64,000 nucleotides of DNA from Aquihabitans sp. G128 (GTDB lineage: Bacteria; Actinomycetota; Acidimicrobiia; Acidimicrobiales; Iamiaceae). The notes below the pieces were generated by a model. That model was given only the letters and a program-made list of their open reading frames with translations, searched no databases and had not been told where the DNA came from. Shown one piece after another: positions 1 to 9,714 of this stretch (positions within the stretch are counted from its first letter, which is position 1; each line of letters starts with the position of its first letter). The DNA lies in contig NZ_CP077604.1 of NCBI RefSeq assembly GCF_019048865.1, positions 434,001 through 498,000 of the forward strand, given 5' to 3'. Position numbers and translations under genes: made by a program.

Positions 1-486
1 GGCATGGGGTGGATGACCAACTTCGCCAAGGTCTCGTCACTGATCTTCCTCGACAACATCCGCTGCGTGACCGACCTCGTCTTCGGTGGCGTCTGCCACC
101 GCTTCCCGGAGCTGAAGCTGGTCTCGGTGGAGTCCGGCGTGGGCTGGATCCCGGGGATGCTCGAGACGTGCGACTGGCAGTGGCGCAACGGCGGCGTGCT
201 CGACGAGCACCCCGAGTACGACCTGCTGCCCAGCGAGTACTTCGAGCGCCAGGTGTACGGCTGCTTCTGGTTCGAGCGGGGCTCGGCGCTGGAGGCCATC
301 AGCCGGTTCCCCGACAACATCCTCTTCGAGACCGACTACCCCCACCCCACCTGCCAGCACCCCGGCCCCCGCACGCCGGCCCAGCGGCCGCGCGACTACG
401 CCAGCGAGCTGTTCGCCGGCCTGCCCGACGAGACGGTGGCCAAGGTGCTGCACGACAACGCCGCCCGCGTCTACGGCCTGGCCTGA
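1..486 (+). CDS. amidohydrolase family protein, C-terminal part (5' end outside window)
   Basis: The reading frame is open from the first base, so the gene starts upstream of the window; 161 residues are visible. The motif FETDYPHP near the C-terminus, followed by a helix ending in HDNAARVYGL, is typical of the amidohydrolase-2 (ACMSD-like, metal-dependent TIM barrel) family, where the Asp of the ETDYPH motif is a metal or catalytic ligand. The substrate cannot be told from this part. Its stop codon overlaps the start of the enoyl-CoA hydratase gene (TGATG), which suggests translational coupling and a shared degradation pathway. The family call is firm; the reaction is unknown. Confidence 0.8.
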   Translation, partial: GMGWMTNFAKVSSLIFLDNIRCVTDLVFGGVCHRFPELKLVSVESGVGWIPGMLETCDWQWRNGGVLDEHPEYDLLPSEYFERQVYGCFWFERGSALEAISRFPDNILFETDYPHPTCQHPGPRTPAQRPRDYASELFAGLPDETVAKVLHDNAARVYGLA

Positions 487-1274
487 TGGGCGACGCGACG
501 GGCCTGGTGGCTCCCGAGCTCGGCTCGCCCCACCTGGTGGCCGAGGTGCGGGGCCGCGTCCTGCACCTGCGCATCGACCGGGTGGAGCGCCGCAACGCCT
601 TCACCCAGGACATGTACCGCGGCATCAAGCGGGCGGCGGTCTGGGCCGACGAGCAGCGCGAGCTCGACGCGGTGTGCCTCACCGGCACCGACCGCTGGTT
701 CGGCGCCGGCGGCGACATGTCCGGCGCGTCGTCAGACCCGGAGGGCCTGGCGGCGGAGTGGGACCCCACCGACCAGTTCCCGTTCCGCCACCTCGAACGC
801 TGCTCGAAGCTGTGGGTGGCCCGCATCAACGGCCTGTGCCACGCCGGAGGCCTGGTCCTGGCGCTGCACTGCGACGTGACCATCGCCTCGGACCAGGCCC
901 GGTTCCGGGCGCCGGAGCTGCTGCGGGGCATCCCCGACCCGTTCCTCACGGCCCGGCTCGCCGCCATGGTCGGCGTGGCCCGCGCCCGATCGCTGCTGTT
1001 CACCGCCCGAGAGGTCTCCGCCGCCGAGGCCGGGGCCATGGGCCTGGTGGGCCAGGTGGTCGCGCACGACGACCTCGACGCCGCCACCGAGGACGCCCTC
1101 GCCGCCATCGCCCGCACCGGCCCGGCCGCCCGCGCCGCGGTGAAGCGGGACCTGAACGCCCGGCTGCCGCTGGCCGACGTCGGCCTGTTCTTCCACGCCA
1201 TCCGCTCCGCCGAGATGGTCGAGGGCATGACCGCCTTCATCGAGAAGCGCGAGCCGGACTGGCCGCGCGGCTGA
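486..1274 (+). CDS. enoyl-CoA hydratase/isomerase family protein
   Basis: A 262-residue protein of the crotonase fold. The N-terminal part contains the RVERRNAFTQDMY segment and the oxyanion-hole region GAGGDMSG; the second oxyanion loop is around INGLCHAGGLVLALHCD, as in hydratases of the family. Crotonases act on acyl-CoA esters (hydration, isomerisation or hydrolysis); which reaction applies here cannot be decided. The ATG was chosen because it overlaps the stop of the amidohydrolase gene by one base, and because the longer upstream extension of the frame is low-complexity shadow sequence. It is probably co-transcribed with the amidohydrolase in a catabolic operon. Confidence 0.85.
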   Translation: MGDATGLVAPELGSPHLVAEVRGRVLHLRIDRVERRNAFTQDMYRGIKRAAVWADEQRELDAVCLTGTDRWFGAGGDMSGASSDPEGLAAEWDPTDQFPFRHLERCSKLWVARINGLCHAGGLVLALHCDVTIASDQARFRAPELLRGIPDPFLTARLAAMVGVARARSLLFTAREVSAAEAGAMGLVGQVVAHDDLDAATEDALAAIARTGPAARAAVKRDLNARLPLADVGLFFHAIRSAEMVEGMTAFIEKREPDWPRG

Positions 1275-1363
1275 AGGGCGGTTGACACGACGCCCCGTCC
1301 GTGACCGACTGGACCGTCGTCCAGCTGCCACGCCGACCGTCGTGGCCGATCCAGGGGGTCTCC

Positions 1364-2260
1364 ATGTCCAACGTCCCGGCCGAGCCGCGCACCGCCATCC
1401 CGGAGGCTGCGGCCACCGACCTGACCCGGCGGTTCGCCGTCGACGGCGTGGAGCTGGCCTGGGACCGTTGGGGCGCCGGCAGCGGCACCGAGCTGGTGCT
1501 GTGCCACGGCTACTCCGGCACGGCCCACGACTTCGCCCTGCACGTCGAGCGCCTGGCGGCCGACCGGCCCGTGCTGGCCCTCGACCACCGGGGCCACGGC
1601 CGCTCCACCAAGCTGGGCCGGGCCGATGGCTACGCCATCGACCGCCTGGCAGCGGACCTCGTCGCCTTCGTCGAAGCCACGGCCTCCGGACCGGTCGACC
1701 TGCTCGGCCACTCCATGGGCGGGCGCATCGCCCTGCTCGCCACGCTGGCCCGCCCGGACCTGGTGCGGTCGCTGGTGCTGATGGACACCAGCCCCTGGTC
1801 GTTCCGGGCCGAGGACGCCGGCATCGCCGCGCTGGTCGACGCCTTCCTCGCCGCCTTCGACCCGACGCAGGGCCTGCCCGACCCCACGCTCATGGCCGGA
1901 CCGGAGGACGCGCTGATCGCCGACACGACGCCCGCCTGGTGGCAAGCGCGCAAGGTCGAGCTCTGGGGCACCTTCGATCCCTACGCCCTGAAGGCCCTCG
2001 GCGAGGAGCTGTTCCGGGCCGACGCGCCCTCGCTGCGCGACCGCCTCGGCGAGCTGGCGCTGCCGGTCACGGTGCTGGTGGGGGCTCAGGACCACCCCTA
2101 CGTCGACCAGGCCCCGGCGGTGGCGGCCGAGGTGCCCGACGGCGAGCTGGTGGTGGTCGAGGGGGCCTTCCACTCGCCGCAGCTGACCCACCAGCAGGCC
2201 TGGGCCGACGCCGTCGACGCCCACCTCGCCCGCGCTGCCGGTGCCGGCCTCGCCCCGTGA
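1364..2260 (+). CDS. alpha/beta-fold hydrolase
   Basis: A 298-residue alpha/beta hydrolase. The HG oxyanion motif is in LCHGYSGTAHDF, the nucleophile elbow is GHSMGG (Ser nucleophile), and a late Asp (GAQDHPYVD) and His (GAFHSPQLT) complete a plausible triad. The start ATG follows a GGGGG ribosome-binding stretch about 7 bases upstream; an in-frame GTG 63 bases earlier is possible but has no such site. The stop overlaps the GTG of the GH3 gene by four bases (GTGA), so the two are likely co-translated. The substrate is unknown: esters, lactones or C-C bonds are all possible for this fold. Confidence 0.85.
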   Translation: MSNVPAEPRTAIPEAAATDLTRRFAVDGVELAWDRWGAGSGTELVLCHGYSGTAHDFALHVERLAADRPVLALDHRGHGRSTKLGRADGYAIDRLAADLVAFVEATASGPVDLLGHSMGGRIALLATLARPDLVRSLVLMDTSPWSFRAEDAGIAALVDAFLAAFDPTQGLPDPTLMAGPEDALIADTTPAWWQARKVELWGTFDPYALKALGEELFRADAPSLRDRLGELALPVTVLVGAQDHPYVDQAPAVAAEVPDGELVVVEGAFHSPQLTHQQAWADAVDAHLARAAGAGLAP

Positions 2261-4710
2261 CCGCCTCCTCCGACCTCCCACCCGCCGGCCCCGGCCGCGT
2301 CGACGCCGTCCTCGCCCTGCTCACGCTGGACGAGAAGGCCTCCCTCACCGCAGGCGACGACGTGTGGCACCTCCCGGGCATCGAGCGGCTGGGCATCGGT
2401 CGGCTGAAGGTGTCCGATGGGCCCTCGGGCGCTCGCGGTGAACGCATCGGCACCAGGCGCTCGATGGCGTTCCCGTGCGGCACGGCCATGGGCGCCACCT
2501 GGGACGTCGAGCTCATCGGCCGGCTCGGCGTGGCGCTGGGCCAGGAGGCCGCCGACAAGGGCGCCCACGTGCTGCTGGGCCCGACCGTGTGCATCCCCAG
2601 GACGCCGCTCGGCGGGCGCACCTTCGAGTCCTTCGCGGAGGACCCCTGGCTGAGCGCTCGGCTGGCGGTGGCCTACGTCCGGGGCGTGCAGGGCACCGGG
2701 GTCGGGTGCTGCGTGAAGCACTTCGCCTGCAACGACCAGGAGCACGAGCGCATGACCATCAGCGTCCAGGTCGACGAGCGCACCTTGCGCGAGGTGCACC
2801 TGCCCTCGTTCGAGGCGGCGGTCACCGAGGCCGGTGCGTGGTCGGTGATGTCGGCCTACAACCGGGTCGACGGCGAGTTCAGCGGCGAGCACCGCCACCT
2901 GCTCGGTGAGGTGCTGAAGGGGGAGTGGGGCTTCGACGGGGTGGTGGTCTCCGACTGGGGCGGCACCCACTCCACGGTGGCCGCCGCCCTCGCCGGGCTG
3001 GACGTGGAGATGCCCGGACGGGCCGACCACCTCGGACCCCACCTGGCTGCGGCGGTGCGCGCCGGTGACGTGTCCGATGCGGTGCTCGACGACCACGCCC
3101 GCCGCATCCTGCGGCTGCTCGACCGGGCCGGCGTGCTGGACCAGGCGCCCTCGAACGAGGAGCACGAGCACGACGACGAGGGTCGCCGGCGCACGGCGCG
3201 GGCGGTCGCGGTCGCCGGCACGGTGCTCTTGCGCAACGACGGCGTGCTCCCGCTCGACCCGACCGCTGCGCTCCGGGTGGCCGTGATCGGTCCCAACGCC
3301 GACCGGCTCGAGGCCGGTGGTGGGGGCAGCTCGGCGGTCGTCCCGCACCGCACCCCGTCGCTGGTGGACGAGCTCCGCGATCGCCTGCCCGCCGCCGAGC
3401 TGGCCTTCGAACGGGGGTGCCGCATCGACCGGGGCGTCCCGACGATCGAGCCGTGGGCCCTCGACGACGGCTTCGTGGTGACGTACTTCGCCGACCCAGC
3501 GTTCGGTGGCGAGCCGGTCCTGGTGGAGACGGCGGGCCGGGGCCAGCTGGTGCTGCTCGGTGCCGCGCCCGCCGGCCTGGCCCTCGACGCCTTCTCGGCG
3601 CGGGCCACCGGCACGTTCCGACCCGACGTGAGCGGGCCCTGGCGCCTCGGCGTGGCCAACGCCGGCGCCGCCCGGCTGCTGCTCGACGGCGAGGTGGTGG
3701 TCGACAACACCGAGCCCACCCCGGGCGGGTTCTTCTTCGGCCTCGGCAGCCGCACGGTGGACGCCACCGTCGAGCTGGAGGCCGGGCGGGCCTACGAGCT
3801 CACCGTCGACCTGTGGGGCCTCGAAGGCCTGCCGCTCGCCGGCTTCCAGGTCGGCGCCGGCCGCCCCCCGGTGGCCGACGAGCTGGACCGCGCCGTCGCC
3901 GCCGCCGAGGCGGCCGACGTGGCCGTGGTGGTGGTCGGCTCCAACGGCCAGTGGGAGACCGAGGGGCGCGACCGGCGGGACCTGCACCTGGTGGGCGACC
4001 AGGACGAGCTGGTGCGCCGGGTGGCCGAGGCCAACCCGCGCACGGTGGTCGTCGTCAACGCCGGTGCCCCGGTGGACCTGGCCTGCGCCGAGGCCGCCGC
4101 TGCGGTCCTCGTGGTCTGGTACCCGGGGGAGGAGGGCGCCCCGGCGCTCGCCGACGTGGTGGCCGGCCTTGCCGACCCCGGCGGCCGCCTGCCGCTGACC
4201 TTCCCGGCCCGCATCGAGGACGGCGCCGCCCACGGCCGCTACCCCGGGGCGGGTGGGCAGGTCACCTACGCCGAGGGTGTGTTCATCGGGCACCGCCACC
4301 TCGACGCCCACGGCATCGAGCCGGCCTTCGCCTTCGGCCACGGCCTCTCGTATGCCGCGTTCGACCTGGGCCGACCCGAGGTGGTGGTGGCAGGCGACGG
4401 CCGTTCCGCCACCACGACGACGACGGTCACGAACGTCGGCTCCCGTGCGGGCACCGAGGTCGTGCAGCTCTACGTGGGGGCCGTGGCGCCCTCGGTGCCG
4501 CGCCCGCCGCTGGCGCTGGCGGCGTTCGCCAAGGTGGCGCTCGGGCCCGGCGAGTCGACCGAGGTGGTGCTCGAGGTGGGCGAGCGGGCCTTCTCGATCT
4601 GGGACGTGGAGCAGGCCGGGTGGCGGCTCGAACCGGGTGCGTACGACCTGGCGCTCGGCCGCTCGTCGCGCGACCTGCCCCACCGCACCCAGATCGAGCT
4701 GCGGGCCTAG
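2257..4710 (+). CDS. glycoside hydrolase family 3 beta-glucosidase-like enzyme with PA14 domain
   Basis: An 817-residue GH3 enzyme. The N-terminal catalytic barrel carries the KHFACNDQE substrate-site motif and the nucleophile Asp about residue 233 in VVSDWGG. A PA14-like insertion lies at about 405-528 (VTYFADPAFGGEPV...), inside the second alpha/beta domain, and a fibronectin-III-like domain closes the protein (about 709-817). This order matches GH3 beta-glucosidases of the bglB/PA14 subgroup, which remove terminal beta-glucosyl or related sugars. No signal peptide is seen, so action on imported oligosaccharides is likely. The GTG start overlaps the stop of the hydrolase gene; most of the longer upstream frame is shadow of that gene. 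The exact sugar is not known. Confidence 0.92.
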   Translation: MTASSDLPPAGPGRVDAVLALLTLDEKASLTAGDDVWHLPGIERLGIGRLKVSDGPSGARGERIGTRRSMAFPCGTAMGATWDVELIGRLGVALGQEAADKGAHVLLGPTVCIPRTPLGGRTFESFAEDPWLSARLAVAYVRGVQGTGVGCCVKHFACNDQEHERMTISVQVDERTLREVHLPSFEAAVTEAGAWSVMSAYNRVDGEFSGEHRHLLGEVLKGEWGFDGVVVSDWGGTHSTVAAALAGLDVEMPGRADHLGPHLAAAVRAGDVSDAVLDDHARRILRLLDRAGVLDQAPSNEEHEHDDEGRRRTARAVAVAGTVLLRNDGVLPLDPTAALRVAVIGPNADRLEAGGGGSSAVVPHRTPSLVDELRDRLPAAELAFERGCRIDRGVPTIEPWALDDGFVVTYFADPAFGGEPVLVETAGRGQLVLLGAAPAGLALDAFSARATGTFRPDVSGPWRLGVANAGAARLLLDGEVVVDNTEPTPGGFFFGLGSRTVDATVELEAGRAYELTVDLWGLEGLPLAGFQVGAGRPPVADELDRAVAAAEAADVAVVVVGSNGQWETEGRDRRDLHLVGDQDELVRRVAEANPRTVVVVNAGAPVDLACAEAAAAVLVVWYPGEEGAPALADVVAGLADPGGRLPLTFPARIEDGAAHGRYPGAGGQVTYAEGVFIGHRHLDAHGIEPAFAFGHGLSYAAFDLGRPEVVVAGDGRSATTTTTVTNVGSRAGTEVVQLYVGAVAPSVPRPPLALAAFAKVALGPGESTEVVLEVGERAFSIWDVEQAGWRLEPGAYDLALGRSSRDLPHRTQIELRA

Positions 4711-4713
4711 GGC

Positions 4714-6483
4714 CTAGCGGGCCACCCAGAGGCCCAGCAGGGAGTGGCCGGTGGCCAGGCCCCGGCTGGGCTGCAGGTCGGCGTCGTCGTCAGCCGTCGG
4801 CTTGCTGGCGTCGGGGCCGGGCAGCGGCGGACCGAGGATGCCGTGGACGTCGGCGCCCTCGACGACGGCCCACGGCGTGTACCAGGACCAGGCGCCGTGG
4901 ACCTGGGTGGCCATGCGCTTGTTGAGGTCCTGGTAGATGGCCTTGCGCTTGGCCGGGTCGGGCTCGGAGCGGCCCTCGTCGAGGAGCTTGTCGACCTCGT
5001 CGTCGCGGAAGCCGGCGAAGTTCACCAGGTTCGGGCTGAACTTCCCGTCGGTGGTGGTGCCGGAGTACCACCAGACGTAGTTCGAGTCGGGGTCGCCGCC
5101 CGGGAAGTTCCGGAACAGGGCGGCCTGGTACTTCTTGCCGATGGCGTCGTTGATGAGCGCGGCCTGGTCGCGCAGCACGATCTTGACGGTCATGCCCGCC
5201 GCCTCGGCCCGCTGCTGGATCAGCTCGGCCAGCCGCTTGGTGCTGGCGTCGGTGGTGCCCTCGAGGGTGAACTCGGCCTTCTTGCCGTCCTTCTCGTAGG
5301 CGGCCACCAGCTCCTTGGCTCCGGCGAGGTCGTAGGTCGGGAAGCCGGTGTCCTTGACGTAGGCCACCGAGTCCGGGGCGAAGGGGCCGATGGCCACGGT
5401 GGGCAGCCCGTTGTTCATGACCTGGTTGAGGGCGTCGTTGTCGACGGCCTTGGCCAGCGCCTGGCGCATGCGCAGGTCGTCGAACGGCGCCTTGGTGTGG
5501 TTGAGCTGGGTGAAGGTGACCTCGCCCTCGGCCTCGGACACCATCATGTTGAGCTTGCCGGCATCGCGGAGGTCCAGCAGCTTGGTGCCGATGTCCTTGG
5601 CGTCGGACGTGTGGGCGATGTTGACGTCGCCGCTCTCGAGCGCGTTGTCCCGCACGGTGCCGTCGACGATCGGGCGGAACTCGATGGAGTCGGCGTAGGG
5701 GTACGGCTTGCCGTCCGGCGCGATCTGCCAGTAGTCCGGGTTGCGCTTGGCGTCGAACTTCTGGTTCGGCGTCCAGCTCTGGAACACGAACGGCCCGGTG
5801 CCGATGGGCTTGGTGGCGCAGTCGTCCTTGGAGTCGAGCTGGGCCTGGGCCATGATCCCGAGGCGCGACGAGCTGTAGAGGTAGCTGGGGAACGCCACCC
5901 ACGGCTTCTTGGTGGTGACCTTCACGTCGAGGTCGTCGACGGCGTCGACCTTGTCGATGTTGGCCAGCACGAACAGGAACAGCAGCGAGCTCCGGCCGGG
6001 GTACACGCCGCGGTACGCGTCGAGGTTGTTCTTCACGACCTGGGCCGTCAGGGGCGAGCCGTCGTGGAACTTCACGCCGTCGCGCAGCTCGATGTTCCAC
6101 TCGGTGTAGTCGTCGTTGTGGGTGATCGCCTTCGCCAGGTAGGGCACGTAGTCGCCCTTGGAGTTCGGCACCGTCAGGGTGTCGTAGACCGCCCGCACCA
6201 CCATCATCCCGGAGATGGCCAACTGGCCCTCGGAGAGGCAGAAGCCGCCACCGGTGTCGGCCTCGAGGCCGTAGACCAGCTTGCCGCCGCGCTTCGGCTC
6301 GCCCGCCTTGGCCAGGCCGGACTCGCCGGCGGCGGCGTCGAGCTCCTTGTCGGCGAGCTTCTCGCCGCCCTTCTTGGCGCCCTCCTTGGTGCCGCCGCAG
6401 CCGGCGGCGAGGAGGCTGACGGCGAGCACGCCGGCCACCAGTGCGGTGGTGCGACGGGACGGGGCGAGAGGTCGGCTTCGCAT
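4714..6483 (-). CDS. ABC transporter substrate-binding lipoprotein, peptide/nickel (SBP_bac_5) family
   Basis: A 589-residue extracytoplasmic solute-binding lipoprotein. The N-terminus has twin basic residues, a hydrophobic stretch and a lipobox ending at Cys29 (LLAAGC). Family-5 signatures follow: DYTEWNIELRDGVKFHDGSP, then the KPIGTGPFVFQSW region. These proteins bind oligopeptides, nickel or sugars at the membrane face and hand them to permeases, but no permease or ATPase genes lie next to it, so it is an orphan here. The ATG has an AGGGGAA site about 7 bases upstream; the longer frame upstream is non-coding. It converges on the GH3 gene with a gap of only three bases. Confidence 0.9.
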   Translation of the reverse strand: MRSRPLAPSRRTTALVAGVLAVSLLAAGCGGTKEGAKKGGEKLADKELDAAAGESGLAKAGEPKRGGKLVYGLEADTGGGFCLSEGQLAISGMMVVRAVYDTLTVPNSKGDYVPYLAKAITHNDDYTEWNIELRDGVKFHDGSPLTAQVVKNNLDAYRGVYPGRSSLLFLFVLANIDKVDAVDDLDVKVTTKKPWVAFPSYLYSSSRLGIMAQAQLDSKDDCATKPIGTGPFVFQSWTPNQKFDAKRNPDYWQIAPDGKPYPYADSIEFRPIVDGTVRDNALESGDVNIAHTSDAKDIGTKLLDLRDAGKLNMMVSEAEGEVTFTQLNHTKAPFDDLRMRQALAKAVDNDALNQVMNNGLPTVAIGPFAPDSVAYVKDTGFPTYDLAGAKELVAAYEKDGKKAEFTLEGTTDASTKRLAELIQQRAEAAGMTVKIVLRDQAALINDAIGKKYQAALFRNFPGGDPDSNYVWWYSGTTTDGKFSPNLVNFAGFRDDEVDKLLDEGRSEPDPAKRKAIYQDLNKRMATQVHGAWSWYTPWAVVEGADVHGILGPPLPGPDASKPTADDDADLQPSRGLATGHSLLGLWVAR

Positions 6484-6514
6484 GGGTTCCCCTTGGGCAG
6501 CGGCGATGGCGGTG

Positions 6515-6531
6515 GACCGACCATATCGGTC
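6515..6531. promoter_or_regulatory. inverted repeat upstream of the solute-binding protein gene
   Basis: GACCGA and TCGGTC form a perfect 6-base inverted repeat around CCATA, 32 bases upstream of the minus-strand ATG. On that strand a TTGACG hexamer lies 16 bases further upstream (6548-6553), so the repeat overlaps the probable -10 region. This could be an operator, but no cognate regulator is identified. The 305-base gap to cvnA otherwise holds only the palindrome at 6643 and the cvnA ribosome-binding site. Confidence 0.35.
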
Positions 6532-6642
6532 ACTGACTGACCCGGCCGTCAACCGCTCGGGCGACAGGCGCCGGGGAGGCGGTGGGCGATCACCGAAGGC
6601 ATCGGGGTGCCGGAGCCGGCCGGTTCGGATGCCGCCGGTAGC

Positions 6643-6658
6643 TGGGCCATATGGCCCA
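6643..6658. promoter_or_regulatory. 16-bp perfect palindrome upstream of the conservon
   Basis: TGGGCCATATGGCCCA is a perfect 16-bp palindrome with an AT-rich centre, 131 bases upstream of the cvnA GTG. It lies in the divergent gap between the solute-binding protein gene and the conservon, where a regulator could affect either side. No protein is known to bind this sequence, so the role is inferred only from symmetry and place. Confidence 0.35.
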
Positions 6659-6788
6659 AATCTGTCAAGTCGCCACGTCGTCATCCGATAGTGCGAGGGG
6701 GGAGACCCGCGAGCGTCCTGCGCCTCGCCGAGCGATCGGCGGGACCCGCTGGTCGCGTCGCTCGATCTGCGGTGTCGGAGGACGAACG

Positions 6789-9713
6789 GTGACCAAGAGA
6801 TTCCCCATCCGGGCGAAGCTGGCCCTGGCGCTGTTCCTGCCCGTGCTGGCCATGTTCGCCGTCAGCATCTACGAGGTGGGCCAGGCCAACCGCCAGGTCG
6901 ACCGGGTCCGGCAGGACACCGACCTCGCCGGTGCCGCCCTCGGCCCCGGTGGCCTCATCCGCTCGCTGCAGGACGAGCGCAACGACTCCGCCATCTCCGC
7001 CGTGGGCCTGCGCGCTTCGGCGGGGCTGGTCACCAAGGACCTGGCCGACTCCCGCCGCGTGGTCGACGACGCCGTCGCCGAGTTCCGCAGCTCGCTGGCC
7101 CAGAGCGGCGCCCAGGCCGAGGCGGTCTACCGACCGGCCCTCGACGCCTTCGACAAGACGGTCAAGGCCGCCCGGGCCGAGTACGACGACGCCCCGGGGA
7201 AGGCCAGCCTCGCTCGCCTGCCGCTGAGCAACCGGATGTGGGAGGCCTACTCGGTCCCGATCGACGCCCTCATCTCGGCCAACACGCGGCTGACGCTGCT
7301 GATCGACGACCCCGACCTGCGCAGCGCCGCCGAGGCGCTCGACGCGGTCAGCCGCCAGTTCGAGGACCTGGGCACCATGGTCCGCACCGGCATCATCTCC
7401 TCGCTCGGCGGCTCGAAGATCGAGGGCACCACCAAGAACGACGTGATCCGGGCCATCAGCCAGTTCGAGTCCGACAAGGTGCGGGTGACGCTCCTGGCCG
7501 CCGGGCCCTACCGGGCCCAGGCCGCCGGGCTGGCCGACAACTCGGCCTACCAGGACGCCATCGACCTGCTCCAGGCCTACATCGAGACCGACAAGCTCGA
7601 CACCACCGGGATCATCTCGGCGGTGTCGCGCAAGCCCACCCCCAACCTCGACACCGTGAACACCGCGGTCACCAAGGCGCTGCGGGATCGCTCGGCCACC
7701 CTGCGCGACGATGCCCAGACCCGGCAGCGCACCTTCGTCGGCCTGGCCGTGCTGGTGCTCGTCGTGGGCGGCGCCTTCATGATCGTGGCGGCCCGGTCGG
7801 TCACCCGGCCGCTCCTGTCGCTCACCCGCCAGGCCGAGGACATGGCCAGCACCCGCCTGCCGGCCGCCGTGCAGGAGATCCTCGACACGCCGCTCGGCGA
7901 GGACGTGGTGATCCCCACGGTCGAACCGGTCGCGGTCAAGACGCGAGACGAGGTGCGCGAGGTGGCGGTGGCGCTGAACTCGGTGCAGTCCTCGGCCATC
8001 GACCTGGCCGTCGAGCAGGCGGTGCTGCGCCGCAACATCGCCGACTCGTTCGTGAACCTCGGGCGGCGGACCCAGAACCTCATCGGGCGCCAGCTCGACT
8101 TCATCACCGACCTCGAGCGCAACGAGACCGACCCCGCCACGCTCAACAACCTGTTCAAGCTCGACCACCTGGCCACCCGGGCCCGGCGCAACGCCGAGTC
8201 GCTCGTGGTGCTCGCCGGCCTGGCCACGCCCCGCACCTGGGCCGCACCCATCGCCATGGGCGACGTCATCCGGGCGGCGCTGAGCGAGGTCGAGGACTAC
8301 CAGCGGGTGGAGATCCGCTCGGTGGGCGAGGCCACGGTGCCCGGTCGCACCGCCGCCGACCTGGTCCACCTGCTGGCCGAGCTCATCGAGAACGGCCTGT
8401 CGTTCTCGCCGCCCGGGCGTCCGGTCGAGGTCCACGGCCGGATGACCCGCAACGGCTACGTGCTGGCCGTGCTCGACCACGGCATCGGCATGACCGAGGA
8501 GGAGGTCGAGCTGGCCAACAACCGGCTGGCCGGCCGGGAGAGCTACACCGTGGCCCCGTCCCGCTACCTCGGCCACTACGTGGCCGGCAGCCTGGCCAGC
8601 CGCATCGGCGTGTCGGTCCGGCTCGACGAGTCGCCCACGGGCGGCATCGCCGCCAAGATCGTGCTGCCGCCCGACGTGCTCGAGCAGGCCCCGGAGCTGG
8701 CGGCCCAGCCGGCGCTCGCCGCCCCGCGGGAGCCCGCCGTCGAGGCCGACGCCGTCCCGACCCCCGCCCGGCAGCAGACCGTCGTGCCCGAGGCGCAGCC
8801 GGACCACGACGACGTGGCGCCACCCGCACCGGTCGGAGCCGCTCCTCCTGCTGCCTCCTCGCCGCCCCCGCTCGGCTTCGGCCCGACCACCGAGCACGGC
8901 CTGCGCAAGCGCGTGCGCCGCTCGAGCACCTCGTCCGACGACCCCACCGCGCCGCTCAGCCCGGTGGGCGTGGCGGCAGCAGCCATCCGAGCCAACGGCT
9001 CGGGGCCCAGCGCCAACGGGGCGAGCACGAACGGCTCGACGGCGAACGGCGCCGCGCCCCACGGTGCCAGCGCTGCGGCCCCGGCACCGACCCCGGCTCC
9101 GGTCGTGGACGGGCCGGCACCGACTCCGGTCGCCGAGCCGACGGCAGCCCCCGCTGCGCCGGAGCCGCCGGCCGAGCAGGCCGTGCCGCCGGTGCCGCCG
9201 GCCGTGCCCGCTGCCGCCCCGCCCGCTCCGCCTCGGACCGACCCCTGGGCCGCCGCGGTGGTCGACGCCGCCCCGACCCCGGCCCGGCCTGCGCCCGGTG
9301 GGCCCCACGCGGCGCCGGTCGCCCGGGCCACCGCCGGTTGGGGGACCGCAACCTGGCCCCCCGCCCCTGCGGCCGACCAGCCCGAGCCCGCCGCCCCGAC
9401 ACCTGCGGCCGAGGACGGGCCCGCCGGCGAGGACGCCACCACCGCCAACGGCCTGCGCAAGCGGGTGCCGGGCGACCAGCTGGCCGCCAGCTCGCTGAGC
9501 CCCATGATCCGCCGGGCGGCCATCCCCGCCGCCGGTGCCCCCGACCCCGCCGCCTCCACCGGGCGCGCCGGTGCCGAGAACCTCTTCTCCGTGCTGTCGA
9601 GCTTCGAGTCCGGCGTGCGGCGCGGCCACGACGACCTGGCCAAGGTGGCCACCCGGCCCGACGACCCCGACGCCGCCGGCAGCCCGGCCGCCCCGAACGA
9701 GCAGGAGGTGTGA
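6789..9713 (+). CDS. cvnA: conservon sensor histidine kinase-like protein CvnA (nitrate/nitrite-sensor type)
   Basis: A 974-residue membrane sensor. An N-terminal membrane segment precedes a long helical extracellular domain of the NIT (nitrate/nitrite-sensing) type; a second membrane segment (VGLAVLVLVVGGAFMIVAA) leads into a HAMP-like region and a degenerate dimerisation helix (KLDHLATRARRNAESL). The ATPase domain has an N-box (ELIENGLSFSPPG) and a G1 box (DHGIGM). The last 300 residues are Pro/Ala-rich and contain two GLRKRV elements. This architecture matches CvnA of actinobacterial conservons, which works with CvnB-D as a membrane-linked GTPase switch. GTG was chosen because GGAGGA lies 6 bases upstream. 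Confidence 0.9.
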   Translation: MTKRFPIRAKLALALFLPVLAMFAVSIYEVGQANRQVDRVRQDTDLAGAALGPGGLIRSLQDERNDSAISAVGLRASAGLVTKDLADSRRVVDDAVAEFRSSLAQSGAQAEAVYRPALDAFDKTVKAARAEYDDAPGKASLARLPLSNRMWEAYSVPIDALISANTRLTLLIDDPDLRSAAEALDAVSRQFEDLGTMVRTGIISSLGGSKIEGTTKNDVIRAISQFESDKVRVTLLAAGPYRAQAAGLADNSAYQDAIDLLQAYIETDKLDTTGIISAVSRKPTPNLDTVNTAVTKALRDRSATLRDDAQTRQRTFVGLAVLVLVVGGAFMIVAARSVTRPLLSLTRQAEDMASTRLPAAVQEILDTPLGEDVVIPTVEPVAVKTRDEVREVAVALNSVQSSAIDLAVEQAVLRRNIADSFVNLGRRTQNLIGRQLDFITDLERNETDPATLNNLFKLDHLATRARRNAESLVVLAGLATPRTWAAPIAMGDVIRAALSEVEDYQRVEIRSVGEATVPGRTAADLVHLLAELIENGLSFSPPGRPVEVHGRMTRNGYVLAVLDHGIGMTEEEVELANNRLAGRESYTVAPSRYLGHYVAGSLASRIGVSVRLDESPTGGIAAKIVLPPDVLEQAPELAAQPALAAPREPAVEADAVPTPARQQTVVPEAQPDHDDVAPPAPVGAAPPAASSPPPLGFGPTTEHGLRKRVRRSSTSSDDPTAPLSPVGVAAAAIRANGSGPSANGASTNGSTANGAAPHGASAAAPAPTPAPVVDGPAPTPVAEPTAAPAAPEPPAEQAVPPVPPAVPAAAPPAPPRTDPWAAAVVDAAPTPARPAPGGPHAAPVARATAGWGTATWPPAPAADQPEPAAPTPAAEDGPAGEDATTANGLRKRVPGDQLAASSLSPMIRRAAIPAAGAPDPAASTGRAGAENLFSVLSSFESGVRRGHDDLAKVATRPDDPDAAGSPAAPNEQEV

Positions 9714-9714
9714 G